Assembly: GCA_013388525.1 (NCBI GenBank)
Contig: JACAFA010000136.1
Span: 1 to 28,253, forward strand
Direction of reading: 5' to 3'
Origin: Ignavibacteriaceae bacterium
Lineage (GTDB): Bacteria > Bacteroidota > Ignavibacteria > Ignavibacteriales > Ignavibacteriaceae
Length of the DNA: 28,253 nt
Part shown: positions 1 through 7,993 of the stretch, piece by piece
Layout of the letters: every line of letters starts with the position of its first letter
Numbering within the stretch: position 1 is the stretch's first letter
Program-made: the position numbers and the translations under genes
Notes under the pieces: model-generated
Seen by the model: the letters and a program-made list of their open reading frames with translations, nothing else
Databases searched by the model: none
What the model was told of the DNA's origin: nothing

Positions 1-2
1 AA

Positions 3-581
3 GAAAGAAGAAAACTTATCAAAAAAGGGAAACGAGTTTATGTTATTCCTGCAGGCGGCTCTTCAACTTTGGGTATTTGGGGATATATTTCTTTTATTAA
101 CGAATTGAAAAGTCAAATTGAATTGAAAAATATTGATGGAATTTTCTCTGCTTGCGGTTCTGGTGGAACGGCTGCAGGACTTTTAGTCGGTGCTGCTCTG
201 CATAAATCCAAAATGAAAATCTTTGTCGTCAATGTTCTTCATTCTAAAGAAGTTATAAGAAAAAAGATATTGCAGCTTGCTGAAGGTGCTGTTTTGGATT
301 TTAAACTTCCTTGCAAAATAGATGAAAATAATCTGGAAATAATTGATGGATATTCTTCTGAGGGCTATAAAAATATCGATGATAGTAAACTAAAGCTCAT
401 ATCTGAATTTGCATATTCAACCGGAATTCTTTTGGATCCCGCATATACCGGAAAAGCATTTTGTGCATATAATGATCTCGTCTTAAAAAAAGGAAAAGGG
501 AAGCGAATTGTTTTCCTTCACACCGGAGGTATTTATGGAGCTTTTGCGAAGAGAAATTCATATCTGAGATTTGCTGTTTAG
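3..581 (+). CDS. PLP-dependent D-cysteine desulfhydrase / ACC deaminase-like enzyme, C-terminal part
   Basis: The reading frame is open from the window edge (codons from base 3) to a TAG at 579-581, about 192 residues, so the N-terminal half including the Schiff-base lysine lies outside. Visible family signs are RVYVIPAGGSSTLGIWGY near the start, the glycine-rich phosphate-binding loop SACGSGGTAAGL and a closing HTGG segment. This is the pattern of the tryptophan-synthase-beta-like (fold II) enzymes that include D-cysteine desulfhydrase and 1-aminocyclopropane-1-carboxylate deaminase. Those two activities cannot be told apart without the N-terminal residues. A TTG at 69 is only an internal codon, because homology continues upstream of it. 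The next gene starts 85 bp downstream. Confidence 0.82.
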   Translation, partial: ERRKLIKKGKRVYVIPAGGSSTLGIWGYISFINELKSQIELKNIDGIFSACGSGGTAAGLLVGAALHKSKMKIFVVNVLHSKEVIRKKILQLAEGAVLDFKLPCKIDENNLEIIDGYSSEGYKNIDDSKLKLISEFAYSTGILLDPAYTGKAFCAYNDLVLKKGKGKRIVFLHTGGIYGAFAKRNSYLRFAV

Positions 582-666
582 CCTGTATTCAGTTTCTCAA
601 ATCCGAAATCCGAAATTGAATATTAAATACTTTGTCTTAAAATTTAATAAGCACTATTTTTGAAGT

Positions 667-1098
667 ATGGAATGCATTTTTTGTAATATTAAAAACCGTA
701 AAGCAGAAGCAGAAATAATTTTTGAAGATGATCACATTCTTGCATTTCTTGATATACAGCCTGTTAATTTTGGTCATACACTGGTAATAACAAAAAATCA
801 TTACGATAATTTTTTAACTGTTCCTAAAGATGAACTTGATAAACTCATTCATGCAACGCAATTTATTGCCGGTATTGTCAAGCGAAGTATGAGTGCCCAG
901 GGTTTTAACATAATTTCAAACAATGGTAGTCCGGCAGGACAATCCGTTTTTCATTTCCACTTTCACGTAATTCCCCGTTTTAATGATGACTTTAACCTGA
1001 GACCCAAAGTAAAAAACTATGAAGATGGAGCATTAAAAGAGTACGGCGGAAAAATTCGTTCTTTCATAAGTAAATACAAGGATATATATAATGGATAA
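667..1098 (+). CDS. HIT family nucleotide hydrolase/transferase (Hint-like)
   Basis: The 143-residue product has the full length of a bacterial Hint/HIT protein. The histidine triad is clear as HFHFHVIP (H96, H98, H100), H98 being the expected nucleophile by family knowledge. The N-terminal ECIFC pair (C3, C6) and the GH-T-LVI strand (~36-41) are also typical. Family members hydrolyse nucleoside phosphoramidates or dinucleotides in the cytoplasm; the substrate here cannot be assigned. Its stop overlaps the start of the next gene by 8 bases (ATGGATAA, 1091-1098), which implies translational coupling to the B12-binding protein. No strong Shine-Dalgarno site precedes the ATG. Confidence 0.9.
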   Translation: MECIFCNIKNRKAEAEIIFEDDHILAFLDIQPVNFGHTLVITKNHYDNFLTVPKDELDKLIHATQFIAGIVKRSMSAQGFNIISNNGSPAGQSVFHFHFHVIPRFNDDFNLRPKVKNYEDGALKEYGGKIRSFISKYKDIYNG

Positions 1099-1522
1099 AG
1101 AAAAATCCCGAACTGAAGAAAAAATAAGAGTTCTCGTTGCGAAAGCGGGTTTGGATGGTCACGACCGTGGTGCAAAGGTTATTGCTGCTGCTTTGCGTGA
1201 TGCCGGTATGGAAGTTATCTACACTGGTTTGAGACAAACACCCGAGATGATTGTTGAAGCAGCAATTCAGGAAGATGTTGATGTAATTGGAATAAGTATT
1301 CTCTCGGGTGCTCACATGACAATTCTTCCCAAAATAAAAACTCTTATGAATGAAAAAGGGCTTGATGACGTTCTTCTCACCGGTGGCGGAATCATTCCCG
1401 AAGAGGATATTAAAAAATTGAAAGAAATGGGAGTTGGCGAATTATTTACTCCGGGTGCATCCACAAAAAACATTGCAGGATATATTAAGGAATGGAGAAA
1501 AAATAATCCGCGTAAAAATTAA
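1091..1522 (+). CDS. Cobalamin-binding domain protein, methylmalonyl-CoA mutase C-terminal (small) subunit type
   Basis: This 143-residue protein is a single B12-binding Rossmann domain. It carries DGHDRG (residues 22-27, with H24 as the predicted lower axial cobalt ligand), SILSG at ~69-73 and the TGGG loop at ~97-100, the DxHxxG...SxL...GG signature. The wording [20 protein letters not shown] is that of acyl-CoA mutases (methylmalonyl-CoA or isobutyryl-CoA/ethylmalonyl types). In the two-polypeptide form of these enzymes the catalytic TIM-barrel chain is separate, and it is not in this window. The gene overlaps the HIT gene by 8 bases. Methylmalonyl-CoA mutase is the likeliest identity, but the substrate needs the large subunit to settle. 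Confidence 0.87.
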   Translation: MDKEKSRTEEKIRVLVAKAGLDGHDRGAKVIAAALRDAGMEVIYTGLRQTPEMIVEAAIQEDVDVIGISILSGAHMTILPKIKTLMNEKGLDDVLLTGGGIIPEEDIKKLKEMGVGELFTPGASTKNIAGYIKEWRKNNPRKN

Positions 1523-1566
1523 TTCTTCTCAGTAATATTTTTAAAATAAAATTTTTGAGGTAAACG

Positions 1567-4500
1567 ATGAAAAAGTTTTTACTTTTTTATTTGATCTTTA
1601 TTTCTTCTATCTCTCTGTCTCAAACGTTAATTGAAACCGTAAACCTTCCTAGTGGTAATTTCTATGATTATGGATATGGTTTGGTTTTTAATAATGGCAA
1701 GTACTGGATCAGTTCTTCATCATCAACTACCGGTAAGCATATTATTTATGCAGTTAACAGCAGCGGTACTCAGGTTGATGTTTTAAATTTCAACATGAAC
1801 TGGATCAGAGAATCACAAGGTCTTGCTTTTGATGGAACCGACTTTTGGTATGTCGAAAGAAAAACTGCCAGATGTGATCTTTATAAAGTATCTACTACAG
1901 GTGTTGTGATTGATTCAATTCCAACTGCTGAATTATTTGGTGGAGCAACAAATATCTTTCTTGGTGGTGCAGCCTGGGATGGAGATGGACTTTGGATATC
2001 AGTTTATTCACCTGATACAAGAGCGGCATTATATAAAGTGAATGTTGCTGCAAGAGCAATTGTAGATACAATATTTGTTACAGGTCTGCAGCCAACAGGA
2101 ATTACTATAAAAGGTGATACGTTGATTTATGTGAATGATGGATTTTCTTCAAATGGTTCTCAAGGTTATGATAGTGTTTATGCAGTTAACAGAGTTACAA
2201 ATACTAAATTATTTTCGTTTGGACTTCCTCATCCGACTAACACTACAAATTCGCCACGGGGTCTTGCGTGGGATGGAACCTATTTTTGGCTTATGGCAAA
2301 ACCCGTTGGTGCAAGTTCAGGGAGACAATTTTTCAAATATGATCTTGGTGGAAGCGGTACTCCGGGGATAACAATTCCTGTTTCAACAATTAACTTTCCT
2401 AACACAACTGTTGGTAATACCAGCAACTATAATCTTACAATTTACAGCACCGGTACAGCAGCATTAACTCTGGATTCTATCACAATTTCAGGAAATAATT
2501 TTTCATTAAGTCCTTTATCTTTCCCGATAAATATACAACCCGGCGGAACGCAAAATGTTACTGTCAACTTTACACCAGCAACTTATAATTATTATCAGGG
2601 TATGCTGAAAATTTATTGCAACGATCCGGTGAAACCAATTAACAATGTTAATCTTCGCGGCCAAGGTGTTTTGAGCGGACCCCGAATAGGTTTGTCTGCA
2701 ACATCTCATAATTTCGGGACTGTTTGGGTTGGAGAAGAAGGTATAGCATTCTGGAACTTTAAAGTTTTTAATATGGGTGATCAGACTCTTCAAATTTCCG
2801 ATTTACATTTTAATCTTCCTGAATTTACTTACAATGCTCCCGCTGTTCCATTTCAGATTTCTTCTACAGATACTTTACAACTAACAGCATACTTCTATCC
2901 AACACAAGTTGGCACTTATAACGATACATTAAAAATTTCTAACAACGATGCTACTAATCCGGTAGCAAAAATATTTTTTCAGGGAACAGGAACATATAGT
3001 GCTTATAATTATGGATACATGTTCTGGGAATATCAGGTTCCGCCTCATCCGGCTTCAAGCAGTGCCGAACCAAGAGTTGAAGGGTTAAAATACATTAATG
3101 ACATTACCGGAGATGGAATTCCTGAAGTTATCATATCAACTGAAAATTACTGGACGATGTGTCTTGACGGTGTAGCTTCGGGAACAACTTATCCTATCTG
3201 GATATTCACTACATATATGAGCAGCAGTAATGCAGGTTCAATTGGTTCAAACTTTGAATATGGAGTTCAGGATGCAATCCAAATTGCAAATGACTTAAAT
3301 GGTGATGGTGTGAATGATGTTGTTATTGCAGTTGGCGGAGGAAACGAACACGTTTATGCTCTCAATGGAAGGAACGGACAAATTATCTGGCAATATGGTG
3401 ATGATATTAACTGGAGTCTTGGAGACTTTGAAGCAGTTGATGTTCGAAGAGATTTTAATGGTGATAACGTTGTTGATGTATTAGCTATCGCAGATGGAAA
3501 TAACGAAGGGACTGGTTACAAAAGAGCATTTTTATTTAACGGAACAAATGGAAATATTATTTGGGAACACTCTTATCCGGGTCCTAATCCTTCGTTCGGA
3601 AAAACTATTATTTCTATAAACGACCTGAATGGAGATAATCATCCTGATGTTATAATTGCTTACGGAAATAATGGAACAACTGATTTGGCTGTTCGGGCTC
3701 TTAACGGAATAAATGGTCAAACTCTATGGACGAGACCAATGATTTCCTACGAACCAAAAGAACTTCTCGAACTACCATTACCTGGTGGTGGATCTGATAT
3801 TATTGCTGCAGAGTATTTTAACAGGATACACAGGTTGAATGGAACTAACGGAAGTATACTCTGGACATATCCTTTAGGTACGTCGGCAGGTGTTATTCAA
3901 ATTGCACTGATAAATGATATTAATAATGATCAGATTCAGGATGTTCTTATTGCATCCTTTGCAGGTAACGGTTTAAACTGTTTGAGTGGTGCAAATGGTT
4001 CTCAGCTTTGGGCCTGGCCGATGGATTATCAGTTTGGTGTTGCTTCAATTCCCGATATAAATGATGATGGAACAGATGATGTAATTGCAGGTGCACGCTA
4101 TGGAAATTTTTATTGTATCAGTGGTAAAGGGGATTCATTACTTTTTACGTATTCATTCCCTGGTGATTGGGTTTATACAGTTTATGGTATGCCATCGATT
4201 GATGGAAACTTCAGTAATGAAATTTTAGTCGGAACAAAAAATGGTAAAGTTGTTTGCTTCTCCGGTGGAACCGTTGCCGTTCCTGTTGAACTTACTGCTT
4301 TCTCCGGATATGCTTCGAATGGAAAAGTCTTTCTGAATTGGTCAACCGCAACGGAAACAAATAACCAGGGATTTGAAATTGAACGGGCTTCGCTTTCAAC
4401 TGCGCCCAATCAAGTTTGGGATAGGGTAGGATTTATTCCTGGTGCCGGCACAATTACAGAACCAAGATCATATTCTTTTGTTGATAATGATATAACTCCA

Positions 4501-4851
4501 GGAAAATATTCTTACAGATTAAAACAAATTGATTTCAATGGCGCATCTGAGTATTCTGATGTTATCGAAATTGAAGTCGGTACACCAGTTCAGTACTCAT
4601 TAGAACAGAACTATCCAAATCCTTTTAATCCTGTTACAACAATTTCTTATTCAATTAAAGACAAAGGATTAGTGACTCTGAAAGTTTATGATATTCTCGG
4701 TAACGAAGTTGCAACACTTGTGAATGAAGAGCAATCTGCTGGTATATATAAATTTAAATTTGATGCTAAATTCTTCGCCAGCGGAATATATTTTTACACG
4801 CTGAAGGCAGGAGAATTTGTTTCAACGAAAAAGATGATTCTTCTGAGATAA
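1567..4851 (+). CDS. Secreted T9SS-sorted protein with choice-of-anchor D and FG-GAP/PQQ-like repeats
   Basis: A 1094-residue exported protein. The first ~19 residues form a signal peptide (MKKFLLFYLIFISSISLSQ). Residues ~20-265 contain beta-propeller-like strands. Residues ~268-478 hold two HYDIN/choice-of-anchor-D Ig-like domains (NFPNTTVGN..., HNFGTVWVGEEG...). From ~505 to ~850 there are repeated calcium-loop motifs such as DLNGDGVNDVVIA, DFNGDNVVDVLAIA, DLNGDNHPDVIIA and DINDDGTDDVIA. They alternate with LNG.NG..LW strands, so this part reads as an FG-GAP/PQQ-like propeller. The C terminus (~1008-1094, YSLEQNYPNPFNP...GIYFYTLKAG) is a type A T9SS sorting domain, so the protein is expected to cross the outer membrane by the type IX system. 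The RBS is GAGG at ~1557-1560. Ligand and role are unknown; adhesion or binding is only an inference. Confidence 0.9.
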   Translation: MKKFLLFYLIFISSISLSQTLIETVNLPSGNFYDYGYGLVFNNGKYWISSSSSTTGKHIIYAVNSSGTQVDVLNFNMNWIRESQGLAFDGTDFWYVERKTARCDLYKVSTTGVVIDSIPTAELFGGATNIFLGGAAWDGDGLWISVYSPDTRAALYKVNVAARAIVDTIFVTGLQPTGITIKGDTLIYVNDGFSSNGSQGYDSVYAVNRVTNTKLFSFGLPHPTNTTNSPRGLAWDGTYFWLMAKPVGASSGRQFFKYDLGGSGTPGITIPVSTINFPNTTVGNTSNYNLTIYSTGTAALTLDSITISGNNFSLSPLSFPINIQPGGTQNVTVNFTPATYNYYQGMLKIYCNDPVKPINNVNLRGQGVLSGPRIGLSATSHNFGTVWVGEEGIAFWNFKVFNMGDQTLQISDLHFNLPEFTYNAPAVPFQISSTDTLQLTAYFYPTQVGTYNDTLKISNNDATNPVAKIFFQGTGTYSAYNYGYMFWEYQVPPHPASSSAEPRVEGLKYINDITGDGIPEVIISTENYWTMCLDGVASGTTYPIWIFTTYMSSSNAGSIGSNFEYGVQDAIQIANDLNGDGVNDVVIAVGGGNEHVYALNGRNGQIIWQYGDDINWSLGDFEAVDVRRDFNGDNVVDVLAIADGNNEGTGYKRAFLFNGTNGNIIWEHSYPGPNPSFGKTIISINDLNGDNHPDVIIAYGNNGTTDLAVRALNGINGQTLWTRPMISYEPKELLELPLPGGGSDIIAAEYFNRIHRLNGTNGSILWTYPLGTSAGVIQIALINDINNDQIQDVLIASFAGNGLNCLSGANGSQLWAWPMDYQFGVASIPDINDDGTDDVIAGARYGNFYCISGKGDSLLFTYSFPGDWVYTVYGMPSIDGNFSNEILVGTKNGKVVCFSGGTVAVPVELTAFSGYASNGKVFLNWSTATETNNQGFEIERASLSTAPNQVWDRVGFIPGAGTITEPRSYSFVDNDITPGKYSYRLKQIDFNGASEYSDVIEIEVGTPVQYSLEQNYPNPFNPVTTISYSIKDKGLVTLKVYDILGNEVATLVNEEQSAGIYKFKFDAKFFASGIYFYTLKAGEFVSTKKMILLR

Positions 4852-4864
4852 TCAGAAACAGGAT

Positions 4865-5155
4865 TTAAGATTTTAGAATTGATTTAGCATCTTCAAGTCT
4901 TCCTTCAGGGATGAGAATCTTTTCTTTCCCTGAGGAAGATTGTTTTGTTGTTATTCCTTTCTCTTCCAGAAGGCTGATGGCTTTTACAGCAACACTTTCA
5001 TTTTCAAATTGCAGTTCAACCAGAGGGACACGATTCACTGATAAACTATCTGATAAAGATATTCCACAGATAGGGCAGTGTTCAGCATCAAATTGAGGAA
5101 CTGATTTAAATTCAGATAAATAATCTTCGAATTCTTTCAGGTCAGTATCTAACAT
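4865..5155 (-). CDS. Small CPICG-motif protein with DUF2007-like C-terminal half
   Basis: A 96-residue protein on the minus strand, convergent with the T9SS gene (13 bp between stop codons). Residues 27-31 are CPICG, a single zinc-knuckle-like half site with no second CxxC, so it may bind metal only as a dimer or not at all. Residues ~43-96 (VPLVELQFENESVAVKAISL...KILIPEGRLEDAKSIL) follow the pattern of DUF2007 putative signal-transducing proteins, which have a small ferredoxin-like fold. The start ATG is preceded by AGGAAA on the coding strand. No function can be assigned. The DUF2007 assignment rests on pattern only. Confidence 0.65.
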   Translation of the reverse strand: MLDTDLKEFEDYLSEFKSVPQFDAEHCPICGISLSDSLSVNRVPLVELQFENESVAVKAISLLEEKGITTKQSSSGKEKILIPEGRLEDAKSILKS

Positions 5156-5377
5156 TAAAATTATTTCCTGTTTGTTTACTCTATACCAATCTGATAACTA
5201 AAAAAAGCAATCCACTGAATAATAGAACTGTAAGGCAACAGACTGATTTTATTAAACTCTTGAAGTCAAAAAAAATGAATTAAAGGTTAAATGTCAAATG
5301 TCGCAGTCTTAATTAAATAAACATTTTTTTGTTTTAATTTTTAAGTTAGTTCTCATTTTTATTCATTCTTTGAATTT
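5156..5377. other. AT-rich intergenic stretch upstream of the candidate sRNA
   Basis: This stretch holds no ORF of note and no recognisable promoter. It contains the RBS and presumably the promoter of the minus-strand gene that starts at 5155, and a short tandem echo AAATGTCAAATGTC near 5288-5301. Between the terminator and pcrA (5510-5744) there is only the T-less hairpin at 5517-5543 and AT-rich sequence that presumably carries the pcrA promoter. Confidence 0.5.
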
Positions 5378-5509
5378 TAAGGAGAAAAATCCTTCGTTTT
5401 TTATTCAGAAATGAGGCTAACCAGTGGCACACATGTTGGCAACCTAACTTTGCATCATATGTTCTCTCCTTATAACCCCTGCAACTCTTCAGTAGTTGAG
5501 GGGTTTTTT
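5373..5509 (+). ncRNA. Candidate structured small RNA ending in an intrinsic terminator
   Basis: In the 541-bp gap between the genes at 5155 and 5745, an 8-bp stem TAAGGAGA (5378-5385) / TCTCCTTA (5465-5472) closes a domain of about 80 nt. This domain contains a second hairpin GCTAAC (5416-5421) / GTTGGC (5435-5440) and is followed directly by a strong terminator (5474-5509). No convincing ORF runs through it and I find no SRP, 6S, tmRNA or riboswitch signature. It could be a free-standing sRNA or an attenuated leader. The 5' end is a guess because no clear promoter box was found; TTTG at 5369-5372 is the only faint match to a Bacteroidota -7 element. Confidence 0.4.
5474..5509 (+). terminator. 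Rho-independent terminator
   Basis: The stem AACCCCT-g-CAACT (5474-5486, one bulged G at 5481) pairs with AGTTG-AGGGGTT (5494-5505) around the loop CTTCAGT. A run of six T (5504-5509) follows. It lies in front of pcrA and well away from the minus-strand gene at 4865-5155, so it should end the transcript of the candidate sRNA. A second, weaker hairpin (AATAATCAGA..., 5517-5543) follows and lacks a T tract. Confidence 0.8.
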
Positions 5510-5744
5510 ATTGGAAAATAATCAGACAATTCTGAAGATTATTCCTGACCTATATCGTTTAATTTATCAGCTATTACTTGCGATAAATAATATTGTAATT
5601 TAAGCTTGATGAATGAACAATTAATATCCGGTAACATTCAAAAGCTTCTGTAAAAAAAATAGTTTACTACTGTTATTAAGCCTTTTCAATAGAATTATGT
5701 TTAGTTATATTTGCTCTCAATTTTTCAAAAAATTCCCGGATAAT

Positions 5745-7928
5745 ATGATCGAATTAAAGAAATTAAATCCTGACCAACAAAAGGCAGTTGAATATACAGG
5801 TGGAGCTCAGATGATTGTTGCCGGAGCTGGTTCAGGAAAAACAAAAGTTCTTACATACAAAGTTGCATATTTATTAAAGCACGGCTACAAGCCCGAATCA
5901 ATTCTTGCACTTACTTTTACCAACAAAGCTGCTAATGAAATGAAGGAAAGAATAGTTGAATTGGTTGGTAAAAAAGCCGATGCTATCTGGATGGGAACCT
6001 TTCATTCGATTTTTGCCAGGATTTTAAGAACCGAGGCAAGCTCCACAGTTTATAAACCAAACTTTTCTATATATGATACTGAAGATTCTTATTCTCTTGT
6101 CAGCAACATAATGCTCAACTTTAATATTGAAATTGAAGGTTTGACAGTTAATTCGGTGAGACACAGAATAAGTTTTCTCAAGAATCATATGATTATGCCT
6201 CCCGAATACAGAAAGCATTTTGTAAAATCTTTTAAAGAAGAAAAAATCGCCGAAGTTTATGAGGAATATCAGAAGAGATTAGTAGCAAATAATTCAATGG
6301 ATTTTGAAGATCTTCTTTTAAAGTCAATCGAGCTATTTAATTCAAATAGCAAAATTCTTCATAAATATAGAAGCAGATTTGAGTATATACTTGTAGATGA
6401 ATTTCAGGATACGAATAAAGCACAATATGAACTATTAAAACTTCTTCTGTCGAGAAGTTGCAAAATCACAGTTGTCGGTGATGATGCACAGAGCATCTAT
6501 AGCTGGAGAGGTGCTAACGTTGGCAATATGCTCGACTTTAAAAAGGATTTCAAGAATCATAAACTTTTTAAACTTGAACAGAACTATCGTTCAACCAAAA
6601 CAATTCTTGCTGCTGCTGATTCAGTAATTAAAAATAATAAGAACCAGGTAATCAAAACTTTATGGACGCAGAATAACGATGGTGAACCTTTAACTTTAAT
6701 ACGATGTGCTGATGAGAAAGATGAAGCGTTTCAACTAGCCAAGTATATAAAGAAAGAAATCAGTAAGAAAAAACTATCATATAAAGACTTTGCTATTCTT
6801 TACAGAACAAATGCCCAAAGCCGGGCCATGGAAGATATTTTCACAAAAGAAAAAATTCCATATGTTATAATTGGTGGTGTTGAGTTCTATAAAAGAAAAG
6901 AAGTTAAAGATGTAATTGCTTATTTAAGAGTAATTGCAAATCAGAATGACGAAGAAAGTCTGCTTAGAATAATGAACTTTCCGCAACGGGGAATTGGTAA
7001 TACAACAGTAACCAGAATGATAACCTTTGCCAGAAAACACGACCTTACGCTTTTCCAGACTATGAACCGGGTATTTGAAGTAATCGATATCAAAGAACGG
7101 ATTCAGAAAAATGTTAAGGGCTTTAGAGTTCTGCTTGAGAAATACATAAAAATAAAAGATACATTATCGGTTGGTGAACTTTCATTAGCTTTAATTGATG
7201 AATTAGGTTTAGTGAGGATGTTCAAATCTGAAAACACTCCCGAATCTCAGGCAAGATTGGAAAATATTAATCAATTGATGGCTGCGATTTCAGAATACTC
7301 AAAAGAGCATCGTGATGCTAAACTCGATCAATTTCTTGAAGAAGTTTCACTTGTTTCAGATATTGATATGAAGGATGATAAAAAAAATGCAGTCACTTTT
7401 CTTACAGTTCACAGCGCTAAAGGATTAGAATTTCCGATAGTATTCGTCTCAGGATTGGAAGAAGAAATATTTCCTCTGGCGAACCGATTCAGCGAAGATT
7501 CCACAGTTGAAGAAGAGAGAAGACTCTTTTATGTTGCGGTTACAAGGGCTCAGCAAAAGGTTTATCTATCACATGCAAGAAGCCGTTATCGTTTCGGTGA
7601 AGTTGCTTATCAAAGCCGTTCACGTTTTATTGATGAATTGGATCCTTCAACTGTTCAGGAAATAAATGGCGGCATTGGCAGAAAAGCAAATCGCAAAACA
7701 AAAAAAGAACTTTTCTATGAGTACTTCAACTCGGTGGATTACGAAGATTTTGATCAGGAAAATAAAGTTGTAAGAATTGGAAGTCGTGTAATGCATGAAA
7801 AATTTGGATTGGGTAAAGTTATCGATGTAACAGGCGCCGGCGATCAGATCAAAGCTACCGTTTCATTCGAAGGTAATAATGTCAGACAGCTTATGCTCAA
7901 GTTTGCACGGCTGAAGATACTGCATTGA
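5745..7928 (+). CDS. pcrA: ATP-dependent DNA helicase PcrA/UvrD (SF1A)
   Basis: The product is a complete SF1A 3'-5' helicase of 727 residues from this start. Motifs in order: Q motif LNPDQQKAV, Walker A AGAGSGKT (~26-33), Ia TFTNKAANEM, GTFHSIFARIL, Walker B LVDEFQDTN, III VVGDDAQSIYSWRGA, IV LEQNYRST, V TVHSAKGLEFPIVFV and VI EERRLFYVAVTRA. The last ~50 residues (VRIGSRVMHEKFGLGKV...) form the Tudor-like tail known in PcrA/UvrD to contact RNA polymerase. By family knowledge it acts in nucleotide excision repair, replication-fork maintenance and transcription-coupled repair. The frame is open to an ATG at 5697, but homology begins at MIELKKLNP, so 5745 is preferred; neither site has a good Shine-Dalgarno sequence. 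Confidence 0.95.
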   Translation: MIELKKLNPDQQKAVEYTGGAQMIVAGAGSGKTKVLTYKVAYLLKHGYKPESILALTFTNKAANEMKERIVELVGKKADAIWMGTFHSIFARILRTEASSTVYKPNFSIYDTEDSYSLVSNIMLNFNIEIEGLTVNSVRHRISFLKNHMIMPPEYRKHFVKSFKEEKIAEVYEEYQKRLVANNSMDFEDLLLKSIELFNSNSKILHKYRSRFEYILVDEFQDTNKAQYELLKLLLSRSCKITVVGDDAQSIYSWRGANVGNMLDFKKDFKNHKLFKLEQNYRSTKTILAAADSVIKNNKNQVIKTLWTQNNDGEPLTLIRCADEKDEAFQLAKYIKKEISKKKLSYKDFAILYRTNAQSRAMEDIFTKEKIPYVIIGGVEFYKRKEVKDVIAYLRVIANQNDEESLLRIMNFPQRGIGNTTVTRMITFARKHDLTLFQTMNRVFEVIDIKERIQKNVKGFRVLLEKYIKIKDTLSVGELSLALIDELGLVRMFKSENTPESQARLENINQLMAAISEYSKEHRDAKLDQFLEEVSLVSDIDMKDDKKNAVTFLTVHSAKGLEFPIVFVSGLEEEIFPLANRFSEDSTVEEERRLFYVAVTRAQQKVYLSHARSRYRFGEVAYQSRSRFIDELDPSTVQEINGGIGRKANRKTKKELFYEYFNSVDYEDFDQENKVVRIGSRVMHEKFGLGKVIDVTGAGDQIKATVSFEGNNVRQLMLKFARLKILH

Positions 7929-7993
7929 TCTCTTTTATCTCAAAATTATTCTTTGCAATTTTCTTTTGAACAATTAAAGGAAAGAAAATTATT

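Noticed and set aside
582..666. AAATCCGAAATCCGAAATT short tandem in the gap after the PLP enzyme
   Set aside because: Two partial 7-base units only; too short to call a functional repeat.
1064..1315. Minus-strand open frame of 83 codons
   Set aside because: It lies antisense to the HIT and B12-binding genes, has no family pattern and no RBS; it is a shadow of real coding sequence.
5422..5429. CAGTGGC, the reverse complement of a cobalamin-riboswitch-type GCCACTG
   Set aside because: It is on the wrong strand relative to the terminator, with no other B12-box element around it; a chance match.
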